A stretch of DNA of 64,000 nucleotides, from positions 1 through 64,000 of the forward strand of contig CAMZBS010000001.1 of NCBI GenBank assembly GCA_947304695.1, in the 5' to 3' direction. Position numbers and translations under genes: made by a program. A model generated the notes under the pieces. It was not told where the DNA came from. It worked only from the letters and a program-made list of their open reading frames with translations, and ran no database searches. Within the stretch, counting starts at the first letter, position 1. Every line of letters begins with the position of its first letter. Source of the DNA: an uncultured Prevotella sp. GTDB lineage: Bacteria > Bacteroidota > Bacteroidia > Bacteroidales > Bacteroidaceae. Below, one piece after another: positions 9,280 to 19,640 of the stretch.

Positions 9280-11430
9280 TTAGAAGTCGTCTTCCTTTTG
9301 TTCGCCATCGCTCACGCCATAGACGCTCTTGGGTACCACTTCAATATAGTCAAGCATGCACTCGTCTCGGTTCTTCTTAATCTTGGTTGCCTTACGAATG
9401 CGCAAGTAGTAGTTCTTTCCTGGTACCATGTGCTCTTCGCAAATGACCTTACGGAACGTCTGTGCAATGTCACAGAAGTGGGTCTTGTTCTTCTGAGGAT
9501 GCTTCACACCGTCAGTATGTCCGCAGCCACAGCCGTAGGCACCACGATAGTAGCCCTTGTTCTTGAGTACTTTCTGGTCATTCGAAATCAGCTCAAGTGC
9601 TTCCTCATCACCATTGTTGGCCATTTCACGAACTTCTGAATAACGTTTCTCCTGCGGGTTGCCATTGGCATCCTCAATTTCGAAGGTGAAGGCCGTACCA
9701 AGAAGGGCGGCATTGTCCATCTGTACGTCCATGTCGACAGGGGTATCTTCCGGCTTGGTAGGCACAGGGTCTTCACCCCAGTAGAACTGGGCGATGGTGC
9801 GGACACCTGCCATGGCTGCATAGCCCAGACGCACCTGATAGTCGCCTTCAACGGGCACTGGCGGCAGACGGAAACTAACATCGAAGTTACCCTGAGTAAT
9901 CATCTCATCACCACTGTATGACCAGTAGCCCTGGCGCGGGTGACGATAGACAAAGTAACCTGTACCACGCATGCTCACGCCATCAAGATAGCCGTCGGGA
10001 TAATAATAGTTGTAACCAATGTCAGGGTCGTTATTGATGATGGCATCCACACGGCCACGGGTGTAGTCACCCTGCATGCGGTGGCCATTGGTGGTCAGCT
10101 CGGGGAAAAGTGACGACATGTCGAAACGCATACGACAGTTGTCTACCACGTCACGCGTCTGCAGGTCGAAGGCCACAATGTCGTCAATGTAGTAATAGTC
10201 GCCGTTCACACCGTGATTGTCATATTCGGTCTCCACGGTACGCGACACATGGCTGCCTTCAATCTGATAGAACTTGTCATAGCGACGGTTCAGATAAATA
10301 TCATTCTTCGTGGCATGACTATTCTTGGCCGCATTGGTTGCCGTAAATTTCTCCACCTTCAACAGGGTGAAAGGCAGCAGGGTGCCGTACCACTCAGTGG
10401 GGTTCATCTCGTCAATGAAGATTCCCAGGTCGTCACGTACAGTCATTTCATCATAGGCATACTGAGCAAACTTACGGGTAACCACATGGTAGGCCATGAA
10501 GCGATAGAGCGGATTGCGCGTATCAGTAAGATGGTCGAAGTCCGTGTAGTCCTTGTCCTTATCAGACGGATAAGTCACATCGTAGATGCTCTTGGCCAAC
10601 TGCCAAAGGGCGCGGATACTTGCCTCCATGCCATTGGCGGGATCGGGAATATTGTACTTCTTCATCAGAACGTCGTCAGGCACCATGTAGGCCGTGAATC
10701 CATAGAGCTTCTCCTCAGGAGCAATGGCCACCTCTTCAGGCTCAGCACCTGACCAGTAATGGTACTGGTATTTGGGCTGTTCGTAAGAGTTGTCCTTATA
10801 GGCCAGCATGATGTCATAGAGTCCCGTCAGTCTCAAAGCTTCTGAATAGATGCTCAGGTTAGGATTCTGACCCACCAGGTCAACAGCCGTACTGCTTGAG
10901 CTTTCAAGCACCATGTCAATGGGATGTACTACTCCGTTTTCCACTGAGTCATCCTGCAACTCACGGAAAATCTTGGCTTTCTTATTCAGAATAATCACAG
11001 TCTCATCGTCCATCAGGCTGTCCTTCACCTCGATGACGCGGCGGTTCATGTTCTGTACATTACCTTTCAGTTTAAAGGTGGTATAAATGCCACGGGTCAG
11101 ATGGGTACGGGCAATCGTGTCACACTGACCGGGAGTCAGCTGTTCCACTGATGTGTAACCCTGACTCGTCAGGTAGGTGTTCACAGCTGTATCTGTGGGC
11201 AGGAAGCAAGTGTAGGAGCCATACGAAGAAAGCAGGTCCATAAGTCCGGCACGCTCTACAATGGCCGTAAACTGACTGTATTGAGAGCGGTTCTTCAAGT
11301 AGTCGCTCATCATCTCGCCCGTGAACGTAGCGTAGTGCTCGCTATCGGGCTCATCAGAGCACGACGTCAGCACGGGCGATGCCATGACCACCATGGCAAG
11401 CAATGCGAATATCTTGGTTTTCAGTTTCAT
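9280..11430 (-). CDS. Fasciclin (FAS1) domain lipoprotein
   Basis: This 716-residue lipoprotein (lipobox LTSC, Cys 24) has a clear N-terminal FAS1 domain at about 45-185: SQFTAIVERAGLMDLLSSYG, then YTCFLPTDTAVNTYL, and the closing HPIDMVLE. A second FAS1-like segment (about 190-400) starts NLSIYSEALRLTGLYD. The C-terminal part (about 440-716) is beta-rich with Tyr/Gly-rich strands (YNYYYPDGYLDGV, VEGDYQVRLGYAAM) and a short Cys-containing stretch (GAYGCGCGHTDG) that could bind metal or form a disulphide. It ends in an acidic tail. It follows the first SusD by 45 bp. I cannot assign a ligand. Confidence 0.85.
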   Translation of the reverse strand: MKLKTKIFALLAMVVMASPVLTSCSDEPDSEHYATFTGEMMSDYLKNRSQYSQFTAIVERAGLMDLLSSYGSYTCFLPTDTAVNTYLTSQGYTSVEQLTPGQCDTIARTHLTRGIYTTFKLKGNVQNMNRRVIEVKDSLMDDETVIILNKKAKIFRELQDDSVENGVVHPIDMVLESSSSTAVDLVGQNPNLSIYSEALRLTGLYDIMLAYKDNSYEQPKYQYHYWSGAEPEEVAIAPEEKLYGFTAYMVPDDVLMKKYNIPDPANGMEASIRALWQLAKSIYDVTYPSDKDKDYTDFDHLTDTRNPLYRFMAYHVVTRKFAQYAYDEMTVRDDLGIFIDEMNPTEWYGTLLPFTLLKVEKFTATNAAKNSHATKNDIYLNRRYDKFYQIEGSHVSRTVETEYDNHGVNGDYYYIDDIVAFDLQTRDVVDNCRMRFDMSSLFPELTTNGHRMQGDYTRGRVDAIINNDPDIGYNYYYPDGYLDGVSMRGTGYFVYRHPRQGYWSYSGDEMITQGNFDVSFRLPPVPVEGDYQVRLGYAAMAGVRTIAQFYWGEDPVPTKPEDTPVDMDVQMDNAALLGTAFTFEIEDANGNPQEKRYSEVREMANNGDEEALELISNDQKVLKNKGYYRGAYGCGCGHTDGVKHPQKNKTHFCDIAQTFRKVICEEHMVPGKNYYLRIRKATKIKKNRDECMLDYIEVVPKSVYGVSDGEQKEDDF

Positions 11431-11475
11431 AATTCTTAATGTCTTATCGTCGTTACAATTTACTCATTCTTTGCA

Positions 11476-13260
11476 TCAGTTGGCTGACGTCTTGATGGAT
11501 CCGTCTTCACCACTGGGATAAGCAGGATTCTGGTTCTTGGCCAGAGGCTCACTCACCTTGGTCTCGTCGAGGTTGTAAGGCCAGAATATCTGACCAGGCC
11601 ACGTCTTCGTTGACTTCATGCGGTTGCTCACCAGCGATGCATTCTCCAGACCCTTTTGCGATATGCAGCTTACCAAGTAATCGGCATTGCCATCACGTAG
11701 CGAACGGCGTACCAAGTCGAACCAACGCTTGCCCTCAAACATGAGCTCACGCTGACGTTCCTGAAGAACAAGCGTCTGCAACTTGGCCTTGGTGTTGTAT
11801 TCACGATAGACCAACGTATCAGTCAAGTTGGTCTGGCATACCGAACGTTTGTTGACGGCATTCACAAGCGAGAAGGCCTGCTGACGCAGGGTGTTGTTCA
11901 CCGTGGCATCATTGGCATTGTCCATTTTTTCCACCAGGGCTTCAGCCTTCAGCAGCATGATGTCAGACAAGCGGTAGATAATCCAGTTCGAATAGTTATT
12001 GTCCTTCGCATAGCCGCTGCTATAGGCAGCAACGGGTTTTGTGCTGTTCTGCACGCTCACGAGGACTGTTCTTATCACGGACTTACCAATACTGAAGACC
12101 TTGTTGCCATGAGGATAAATATTCTCATAATAGCGTGTGTCGTACTTGCTCTTGAACACATCGAACTTCTCATCCTCAATATCACTGGAAACATAAGTCG
12201 ATGGGCCTACATAGCCGCGCAAGTCGTTACCAGAACCAAAGCCATAGAAGGTATTCACCGCTCCGTTACGCAACATACCCGTATTACTCGAGTAAGTCAA
12301 CTCCAAGATGCCTTCATCAGAGTTTCCGCTTCCGAAGATGGATGTGTAAGCATTGCCGAAGTAGTAGGAATTACGTCCTTCCCAATCAAGTACGAGCGGA
12401 TAACCGTTCAGTCGATTGTCAGAATCCATGATGTAACCGGCATATTTCGTATCATAGAGCTTCTTCTTGTAGTCAATGACCAAATCGGCATACTTCACGC
12501 AATTGTCATAGTCCTCCTTCCACAGGTACATCTCACACAGCATGGCATGGATAGCTGCCTGCGTGATGCGTGCTGTGTTGTAGAGTGCCTTCTCGCTATC
12601 GCTCTCAGGATAACGTGTCATGGCATCGTCCTGTACACGTTCCAAATCGCTAATCAGGCTGTCAAGCACAACATCAAAGCTGGTAGGAGCAATATCACGC
12701 TTCTTGGTGTCGTCGATATAGGCTTCCGTAGTGTAAGGAACGTTGCAGAACGTACGAATCAGGTAGAAGTAACACAGGGCGCGGATGGCTGTTGCCTCGG
12801 CAATGGTAGCCTTTAATTCAGTTTCAGAATAGGCAGGATCCTTGGCAGCCACCTGCGGTGCATAGAGCATCACGGTGTTACAACGGTTAATGACTCCGTA
12901 GAATTCATTCCAGGCTGTATAGGCATTGCTGGGATCGATATTCTCTTCCAACACACGTTCCAAGCTAACGTCCTTGTCGGTATTGGAACCAGTATAGACA
13001 TTGTCTGAACGGAACTCACCCCAGACCATCATACGGCCAATCATATTGCTGGACTGCATGGCCGAATAGCAGCTCATGAGCACATTGTTGACGTCAGATT
13101 TCTCGTTCCAGAACTTCTCCAGCGTAATTCTGTCCTGTGGCTCCACTTCAAAGAAGTCTTCACAGCCTGTAAGGAGAAGTGCTGAGAACGGAGCAATCAG
13201 CAACACGGCTACCAGTCCTTTCACCTTATTATATATATTGTCCTTTTTCATAATCTTCAA
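11476..13260 (-). CDS. SusD/RagB-family outer-membrane lipoprotein
   Basis: The 594-residue protein has a lipobox (LTGC, lipid Cys 33), the CEDFFEVEPQDR start and a helical body, and the C-terminal SusD signature ELMFEGKRWFDLVRRS. It should cap the SusC encoded 27 bp upstream. Start: the ATG at 13260 and another three codons later both give a good signal peptide. It belongs to the same transcription unit as the two FAS1 lipoproteins that follow. Its sequence differs clearly from the SusD at 2229, so the two pairs probably carry different substrates or different sizes of one polymer. Confidence 0.93.
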   Translation of the reverse strand: MKIMKKDNIYNKVKGLVAVLLIAPFSALLLTGCEDFFEVEPQDRITLEKFWNEKSDVNNVLMSCYSAMQSSNMIGRMMVWGEFRSDNVYTGSNTDKDVSLERVLEENIDPSNAYTAWNEFYGVINRCNTVMLYAPQVAAKDPAYSETELKATIAEATAIRALCYFYLIRTFCNVPYTTEAYIDDTKKRDIAPTSFDVVLDSLISDLERVQDDAMTRYPESDSEKALYNTARITQAAIHAMLCEMYLWKEDYDNCVKYADLVIDYKKKLYDTKYAGYIMDSDNRLNGYPLVLDWEGRNSYYFGNAYTSIFGSGNSDEGILELTYSSNTGMLRNGAVNTFYGFGSGNDLRGYVGPSTYVSSDIEDEKFDVFKSKYDTRYYENIYPHGNKVFSIGKSVIRTVLVSVQNSTKPVAAYSSGYAKDNNYSNWIIYRLSDIMLLKAEALVEKMDNANDATVNNTLRQQAFSLVNAVNKRSVCQTNLTDTLVYREYNTKAKLQTLVLQERQRELMFEGKRWFDLVRRSLRDGNADYLVSCISQKGLENASLVSNRMKSTKTWPGQIFWPYNLDETKVSEPLAKNQNPAYPSGEDGSIKTSAN

Positions 13261-13287
13261 TTTTCAATCATCCATATTGAATCTCTC

Positions 13288-16200
13288 TTAGAATTCCACG
13301 GTCATACCCAAGGTGTAGGAACGTGAAGGAGGCGTCTGGCCAGAGTCGCAAGCAGGACCATAGCCACCGTAGTTCACCTCAGGGTCAACACCCGAATACT
13401 TGGTGATAACGAAAGGCTTGTTGGCACTCACGTAGAAGCTCAACTTGTTCAGGCCAATCCATGTAAGGTCTTTCTTCTTCAGTGCGTATGAAAGCTGAAT
13501 GTAGCTCATGCGCAGGAAGTCGCCCTTCTCTACGAAACGATCACTGATTAACGTGTTATACTGGTTGTTGCCATACAGCGCACGCGGAATGCTGGTCTCA
13601 TCGCCTTCCTTGCGCCAGCGATAGTTCACGGCTTGAGCCTGGTTGTTATTGGTCGACATGGCCTCAGAATCAAGGCGGGCAAGGTTCACAATCTTGTTGC
13701 CGATACGATAGGTGAACTGGGTCGAGAGACGCCAGTCTCCGTAGTTGAAACTGAATCCGAAACCACCAGTCAGCTTAGGCAGTGAAGAACCGAGGTAGAC
13801 AATGTCGAGTGCATTGATGTTACCGTCGTGGTTCATGTCCTCATAGATGGCATCACCACCCTTGAACTCATAGTTACGTCCCGTCTGTCCAGTACCAGCA
13901 TTGACGTAGGCGAACATCATCTTCTTGGGCTTGCCCTCATCGTCAACAATTACACCACCGTCGGCATTGCGGGCCACAGGAGCTGTCATGGGTCGCTTGG
14001 TCCAGCCGCGTACATCGTAGAATTCCTGAGGCAGATCACCAGTCAGGAAAGCATCAACGAACTGCTTGTAAGTCGTGTACGTATTCTTGATGAGCGTGTT
14101 CGACTCCCACTGCGTCTCCAGGAAATCATAAGAACAGTTATAGACACCTTGAGACTTGAAACCGTAGATAGAACCGAACGGGTTGTGCAGTTGAATACGT
14201 GTGAGCACCTGGCGGTTCTCATTATTCACCGTAGTGTTATACGACTTTAAGGTGTTCTCGTCGAGTTCCAGGATTTCATTCTTGTTGTTACCGAAGTTCA
14301 CGTTCATGTCCATCGAGAACTTGCCTGCCTTGATCAGGCGGTTGGTATCAATATGGAATTCCCAACCTATATTGCGCATCTTACCATTGTTCTTCACGCC
14401 CAGTGTGGTGAAACCGGAATTCGACGGAACACGGAAGTTTTGCAGAAGCATGTCGTCAACCGTGGAATGATAAGCCTCCACAGTCAGGCGCAGGCGGTCG
14501 TCAAGGAATCCTAAGTCGATACCTAAGTTGAAGTCAGTCTTGCTTTCGTATCTCATGTTCGACAGACGCAGTCCGTCGGGTTTCATCAGACCGTTCATGT
14601 CCAGATAGGCAGGAGCTCCCGAATAGACCACCGTATAGAGGAAGTCCTTGTTCGGCTGGTTACCCACATGTGCCCAGCTGGGACGAACAGAGAGCATTGA
14701 AAGCCACTTGTGACTCCACTTCATCCAAGGTTCGTCGATGACGTTCCAACGCAAGGAAACGGCAGGGAAGTAACCCCAGCGGTGGCCCGGTCCGAATCTG
14801 GTAGTACCGTCAGCACGCAGCGTGAAGTCAGCCACATAGCGTCCTTTATAAGCATAGTGTGCCGAGAAGGTGAAATACATATTGCGCCAATCACCATAGC
14901 TACTGCTCAGACCTGTGATGATAGCACCAGCATCAGGACTGGTAATACCACCCGAAGGCAGGCCCTTACCATCGGCCGACTGTCCGCTCGACGAACCGGT
15001 GTTCAACTCGAAACGTCCCATGGCCATGGCCGAATGATCCTTGTTAGTGAAGTGCGGAATCAGCGTCAGTGTATGCTTGGTCGTAAACGACACGCTCTTT
15101 GATGAACCTGAATAAGTTGTATTGATACCCTCATTCCATCTCACGGTCTTCAGTTCAGCGGGATAGAAGCGGTCCACATACTCATTGAAAATGTTCATGT
15201 AGACAGCACCGCGCCAGTTCAGCTGCCAGTGGTCTTCGTCCATTCCAAGGAGGTGGTAGTTCAGAATCAGCTCAGGCGACATGTTGTAGGCGTCGCTCTT
15301 GTTATCAGCAAGGCGGGCACTGGCCACCGGATTCACGTAGACACGCTGATCGTCCTTAAAGACTTCCGAACCACTCTGCAACATGGTGTAGTAGGCTTCG
15401 CTGTCCTGTCCCTGCAGGACTCCCGACGGATACTGTTCATAGATGCTCATGTTCGGCATTTTCTTCAGCGCCAGTGACAGCAGATTGTCACTGTTCATCT
15501 TCTTCTTCGTGTAGGTCATATTGAAGTTGGTCGACACACGGATGCGCTGGCTCACGTTGTAGTCCAGATTCACACGGGTTGAGAAGCGCTGCAGTTTCTG
15601 TTCGATTACCGAGTTGGTCTCATGGTCATAACCGCCCGAAATACGGAAAGTGGCCTTCTCACCACCACCCGACACGGTGATGTAATGGTTCTGAAGCAGA
15701 CCCCACTGGGTCACGGCATCATACCAGTCAGTGTTGTTGTTGTACTGCTCATATTCCGAGAACGTCGGATCGTAGTTCAGCTCCCTGATGTTCGAGGCAG
15801 CGTCGCTCTGCTGCGGATTGAAGTAGCTTTCCTTGAGCAGCATCGTGTAGTCGTCACCGTTCAGCAAATCATAGCCCTTCGGCTGGTAGCGACCCGTAAG
15901 TTTCAGTGTGTAGGTAAGACGTGGTTTACCACGGGCACCACGCTTGGTGGTGATTTCAATAACACCTGAACCACCTTGCGAACCGTAGATGGCCGTAGCG
16001 GCAGCATCCTTCAGCACGGTGATAGAAGCGATGTCCTCAGGGTTCACGTTCAGCAACTCTGCAAACTTCTCGTTGTTGGCTGCATTGAAGTCAAAGCCTT
16101 CCGTATCGACATTCCAGGTGTTACCGTCAACCACAATCAGGGGGTTACCGTTGGTCATGCCTGAGATACTCGACGTACCACGCAGACGCATGGTTGAGCC

Positions 16201-16704
16201 GGCACCCAGGTCACCGCCCGTCACAATATCAAGACCGGCAATACGACCCTGCAGAGCCTCATCGACGGTGGTCATGCCCAGACCCTCGAATTCCTTCATT
16301 GAAATGGTCTGTGTGGCAAACGAGATTTCTCGTTCGGGAATGGGCAGTGCATTACCCTGCATACGTTTTTTCGATTTCACAGTCACCTCCTTCAGCATGG
16401 TGGCCGAGGCCATCATAATCTTAAAGGTGGTCTTGTTGATGGGCAAAGTCTGAGTCTTCAGGCCCACGTAGCTGAATCGGATCTTATCCTTCGGATTCTT
16501 CACCTTCATTGTGAAGTTACCGTTCAGATCGGTCACGGCACTCTCGATGATACGCCCCGTGGCGTCAATCTCGCACACGGTGGCACCCATCAGCGGGCCC
16601 ATGTCGTCGCTCACGGTACCGTGAACCGACGTTATCTGTTGTGCCTGAGCTCCAAGGCTCAGCAGGCACAGCATGGTCATTATGATGAATCTGAGTTGTT
16701 TCAT
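13288..16704 (-). CDS. SusC/RagA-family TonB-dependent outer-membrane transporter
   Basis: This 1138-residue transporter starts with a signal peptide (cleavage after GAQAQ), followed by a carboxypeptidase-regulatory-like domain (about 24-90) and a classical SusC plug (about 139-260): MTTVDEALQGRIAGLDIV, the TMRLRG motif, and SITVLKDAAATAIYGSQGG. The remainder is a beta barrel ending in LGMTVEF with a terminal Phe. No STN domain is visible. It begins 5 bp after the stop of the 976-residue FAS1 gene, so translation is probably coupled, and its SusD follows. Confidence 0.96.
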   Translation of the reverse strand: MKQLRFIIMTMLCLLSLGAQAQQITSVHGTVSDDMGPLMGATVCEIDATGRIIESAVTDLNGNFTMKVKNPKDKIRFSYVGLKTQTLPINKTTFKIMMASATMLKEVTVKSKKRMQGNALPIPEREISFATQTISMKEFEGLGMTTVDEALQGRIAGLDIVTGGDLGAGSTMRLRGTSSISGMTNGNPLIVVDGNTWNVDTEGFDFNAANNEKFAELLNVNPEDIASITVLKDAAATAIYGSQGGSGVIEITTKRGARGKPRLTYTLKLTGRYQPKGYDLLNGDDYTMLLKESYFNPQQSDAASNIRELNYDPTFSEYEQYNNNTDWYDAVTQWGLLQNHYITVSGGGEKATFRISGGYDHETNSVIEQKLQRFSTRVNLDYNVSQRIRVSTNFNMTYTKKKMNSDNLLSLALKKMPNMSIYEQYPSGVLQGQDSEAYYTMLQSGSEVFKDDQRVYVNPVASARLADNKSDAYNMSPELILNYHLLGMDEDHWQLNWRGAVYMNIFNEYVDRFYPAELKTVRWNEGINTTYSGSSKSVSFTTKHTLTLIPHFTNKDHSAMAMGRFELNTGSSSGQSADGKGLPSGGITSPDAGAIITGLSSSYGDWRNMYFTFSAHYAYKGRYVADFTLRADGTTRFGPGHRWGYFPAVSLRWNVIDEPWMKWSHKWLSMLSVRPSWAHVGNQPNKDFLYTVVYSGAPAYLDMNGLMKPDGLRLSNMRYESKTDFNLGIDLGFLDDRLRLTVEAYHSTVDDMLLQNFRVPSNSGFTTLGVKNNGKMRNIGWEFHIDTNRLIKAGKFSMDMNVNFGNNKNEILELDENTLKSYNTTVNNENRQVLTRIQLHNPFGSIYGFKSQGVYNCSYDFLETQWESNTLIKNTYTTYKQFVDAFLTGDLPQEFYDVRGWTKRPMTAPVARNADGGVIVDDEGKPKKMMFAYVNAGTGQTGRNYEFKGGDAIYEDMNHDGNINALDIVYLGSSLPKLTGGFGFSFNYGDWRLSTQFTYRIGNKIVNLARLDSEAMSTNNNQAQAVNYRWRKEGDETSIPRALYGNNQYNTLISDRFVEKGDFLRMSYIQLSYALKKKDLTWIGLNKLSFYVSANKPFVITKYSGVDPEVNYGGYGPACDSGQTPPSRSYTLGMTVEF

Positions 16705-16709
16705 AGCAC

Positions 16710-19640
16710 TTATTTGGTTGCAATTCCGTTAGCTTCCTTTAACTTGTTGATCTCTTCTTTCCAGGAGGTCATCTGATTCTTCGAGAAGAACATGGCTCCG
16801 TTGATTTGATGCACCACACCGTCAGACACGGTGAAGATGATCTTGTTCGGATCGGTGTCGCTGCCCGGGGTGACTCCCGACAAGGACTTTGTTCCTTCGT
16901 TCCAGTACTCACGGAACATCAGGTTGTAGAGGCCATCGCCCTTCTCCACGTTGAGTCGGCGCACCACGTTGCCGTTATCGTCAATACAGGGCTGCGGGTC
17001 ACCGTTGGCATCCATGACGTACAATGGAGACACGCTCAGGTTCGACTGGTCAGCACTGACAGTGAGTGAGAAGAATCGGCTGTTCTCCGGGTTCAATTTC
17101 GAAGTCTCATAAAGTCCGTTGGTGACACGATCGCCATTGATGAACACCGAGTTATCCTGGATGTGATAGCGAACGAAATCATTGATGCGGTTGCGCAGGA
17201 TGACACGTGCCTGATAGGCCAGTCCCTTCTGCTTTGCTTTCAGTGCCTTGTCCACGGAGTCTTTCTTTGTCTTGTCCAGGTCGGCATAGCCTTCAGGCAC
17301 GGGCACTGCCCAGTCAGCATCCTTGATGGCAGCCACGTCGCTCCACGTAGGCAGGTATTCACGAGCAATGAGATCCTGAATCACACTGTTCGTAGGCACG
17401 TAGACCGTGTAGTTATAACCTTCAAAGAGCGAGATGTTACGGTTGTCGCCCTTGTCGTTGTTACAATACTTCGTGTTGCTGCTCGAACCCATGGTTGTAG
17501 TCAACAGGGTGGTCGAGTCGCTCGTATTGAGCAGGTTGTAGAACTCCGAGAACTGGCTGTGCTCTTTCAGCACATTATAGCACGACTTGGTGGTGGCCAT
17601 GGGGATGCCGCTCTCCAGTCTGTAGGACTTACCATTACCCGTTCCGTTGGTCTCCTTGGTCTGGTCGTAGATCTCCGTCACGGCAATGGGCAAATTGTTA
17701 TTATATACAATGTCAGTGTCCTTCACCATGATGGGCTGGTTGTTCTCAATCTGGTAGCCGCCTTCCACTGTCATGGACGGAGTGCCCGCATTCTTGATGC
17801 GCAGCACACTACCGCCACGGGTCTTGTAGTATTCCTGCTCAGGCGACAAGGTACCAATGATGATAATCATGTTGACCAAGTCCTTCAGACGGTTGTTGAT
17901 CACATCCTGTTCGGGATCGGAGGTGGGCGACTTCTTACGTGTCAGCTGACCTGTGGTGCGGTCGCGCTCCAGCTGGTAGCGTTCGGCCTTCACCTTATAT
18001 GCCTTCTGGCTGGTCTTATCATCATAATAGAATCGGAAGAGGAGCTCGTTGGCCGTACCGTAGTTACACGGGTCACGATAAGTCGTCATGGCATCGTTCG
18101 TGGGCAGCAGCAGGCTGTAGGTAGCCTCCATTGAGTTCAACAGCGGCTTGAAGTTCAGCACATCCTTAGGCGATGTTTCCACACTTCGGTTACCGATATT
18201 GTCGCCAGTTGTACCAGAGTTGTCCAGCGTCCAGTTCATGATGCTCATGTTCTCATTCACCATGGCGGGTAAGAGCACCGATGCAAAGCTGCTAGGTGCA
18301 AATAGCTTGTTGGTCATGTAGACCACGCCGTTACAGCCAATGAAGCAGGAGTCCACGTCCTCAGGCTGGATACCCATGCGAACCTGGGCATCATCGACAA
18401 TCATGTCAAACTTCGACGGGATGGTGTTCACGAATGCCTCGATCATGTTGTTGTTCAGCAGTTCCACCAGCACACTCTGCGGCACGCTGTCCCACACCTT
18501 GTAACGCGTCTTCAGCGGGCTGTTGTTCCACCAGGCATCAAGCACATCGTTGGTAGGAGCCAGCATGGCGGCTGCATCGTAGTGCATGTCGCGGTCAGGG
18601 TCTTGGTACATGTACTGGTTCCATCCCGGGTCGTAGATGAGCGTAGCCTCGGCCTGTGTCACGCCGTTGGGATGATAGGAGTTCGACACACGTCCTTCCG
18701 AAATGTTGCTGAAGTAACGCAAGTTGAAAATCATCGAGTCCTCACGCAGGTAGTTGGTCTGATACAATCGGTTGTACTCCGACAGCAGTGTACTATTATA
18801 ATAAGGTGCCGAGAAGCGGTCGATGAGCTGGGCCCAGTGGGTTGTGCTGGGATGCGAGCGCAGGATTTCAGCAATGTTCTGCACAGGCTCCACCACATCG
18901 GCTACCTTGTGGATGTAACCGTTCTTACAGGTGATGTTCTCATGGGTTACGCGCACACCATTGATCCACGACGAGTCCACCGAGTGGGCGCGGCCGTTGG
19001 TCAGCTTGTAGATATCTTCTTCAGTGAAGCCATTGCTGCGCATGAACTCAGGCAGGAAATGGATAATGGGTGCTGCTGTTGCATCCTTGAACATGTAGAC
19101 GCTCTTGTTTTGATTACGGAACGTCTCCCAGTCACTGGTGTTAGGCATCTGTTCGGGCCGCATGATGGACACCGTGTCGTAGATGCTCGTAGCCGTGAGA
19201 CGACGCATGTTCATGCCACGGCGCACAGGATCACCGCTGGCATTCGAGAGCAGTTCAATCAGATAGGCATTGTTCAGCATCGACGTGTTGAGCAGCAGTT
19301 TCTTCTGTGCCAACGATAGCTGGTCATAGCTTTGAACACCCCACGAGTTGTTGCGGAACCACCGTTCGAAAGCTTCGTCGTCGGCAGCGAAGATGGTTTT
19401 CGATCCCGTGTGGTTCAGCACCTCGGTCTGTCCAAGGTCGTCCACCAGTCTCAGCAAGACTGTGTACTTCTGCCCGTCAGGGTCGTCGCTCAACCGCTCG
19501 TAGATAGAGTTGCCCAGCCAACTGGGCTGGCCAGTGAGCAGGTCGTCTTCGCACGACTGCAGCAAGGCTGAACCCATCAGCAGGCCGCAAACGGCCATAG
19601 CCAGCTTGCGTCCGTGTCTTACGATTAGTTTACGTTTCAT
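16710..19640 (-). CDS. Large multi-domain fasciclin (FAS1) lipoprotein
   Basis: The first gene of the seven-gene run encodes a 976-residue lipoprotein (LLQSC, lipid Cys 30). I count about four FAS1-like segments, recognised by their closing and F-x-P-T/D-D elements: GSKTIFAADDEAFERWF (about 80-97), AAMLAPTNDVLDAWW (about 355), YSLLLPTNDAMTTY (about 500), and YTVYVPTNSVIQDL (about 745). It is unusually large for bacterial FAS1 proteins. It lies 5 bp upstream of a SusC, so it is part of the uptake system, probably as an extended surface binder. No upstream TAnnTTTG promoter was found by eye. Confidence 0.85.
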   Translation of the reverse strand: MKRKLIVRHGRKLAMAVCGLLMGSALLQSCEDDLLTGQPSWLGNSIYERLSDDPDGQKYTVLLRLVDDLGQTEVLNHTGSKTIFAADDEAFERWFRNNSWGVQSYDQLSLAQKKLLLNTSMLNNAYLIELLSNASGDPVRRGMNMRRLTATSIYDTVSIMRPEQMPNTSDWETFRNQNKSVYMFKDATAAPIIHFLPEFMRSNGFTEEDIYKLTNGRAHSVDSSWINGVRVTHENITCKNGYIHKVADVVEPVQNIAEILRSHPSTTHWAQLIDRFSAPYYNSTLLSEYNRLYQTNYLREDSMIFNLRYFSNISEGRVSNSYHPNGVTQAEATLIYDPGWNQYMYQDPDRDMHYDAAAMLAPTNDVLDAWWNNSPLKTRYKVWDSVPQSVLVELLNNNMIEAFVNTIPSKFDMIVDDAQVRMGIQPEDVDSCFIGCNGVVYMTNKLFAPSSFASVLLPAMVNENMSIMNWTLDNSGTTGDNIGNRSVETSPKDVLNFKPLLNSMEATYSLLLPTNDAMTTYRDPCNYGTANELLFRFYYDDKTSQKAYKVKAERYQLERDRTTGQLTRKKSPTSDPEQDVINNRLKDLVNMIIIIGTLSPEQEYYKTRGGSVLRIKNAGTPSMTVEGGYQIENNQPIMVKDTDIVYNNNLPIAVTEIYDQTKETNGTGNGKSYRLESGIPMATTKSCYNVLKEHSQFSEFYNLLNTSDSTTLLTTTMGSSSNTKYCNNDKGDNRNISLFEGYNYTVYVPTNSVIQDLIAREYLPTWSDVAAIKDADWAVPVPEGYADLDKTKKDSVDKALKAKQKGLAYQARVILRNRINDFVRYHIQDNSVFINGDRVTNGLYETSKLNPENSRFFSLTVSADQSNLSVSPLYVMDANGDPQPCIDDNGNVVRRLNVEKGDGLYNLMFREYWNEGTKSLSGVTPGSDTDPNKIIFTVSDGVVHQINGAMFFSKNQMTSWKEEINKLKEANGIATK

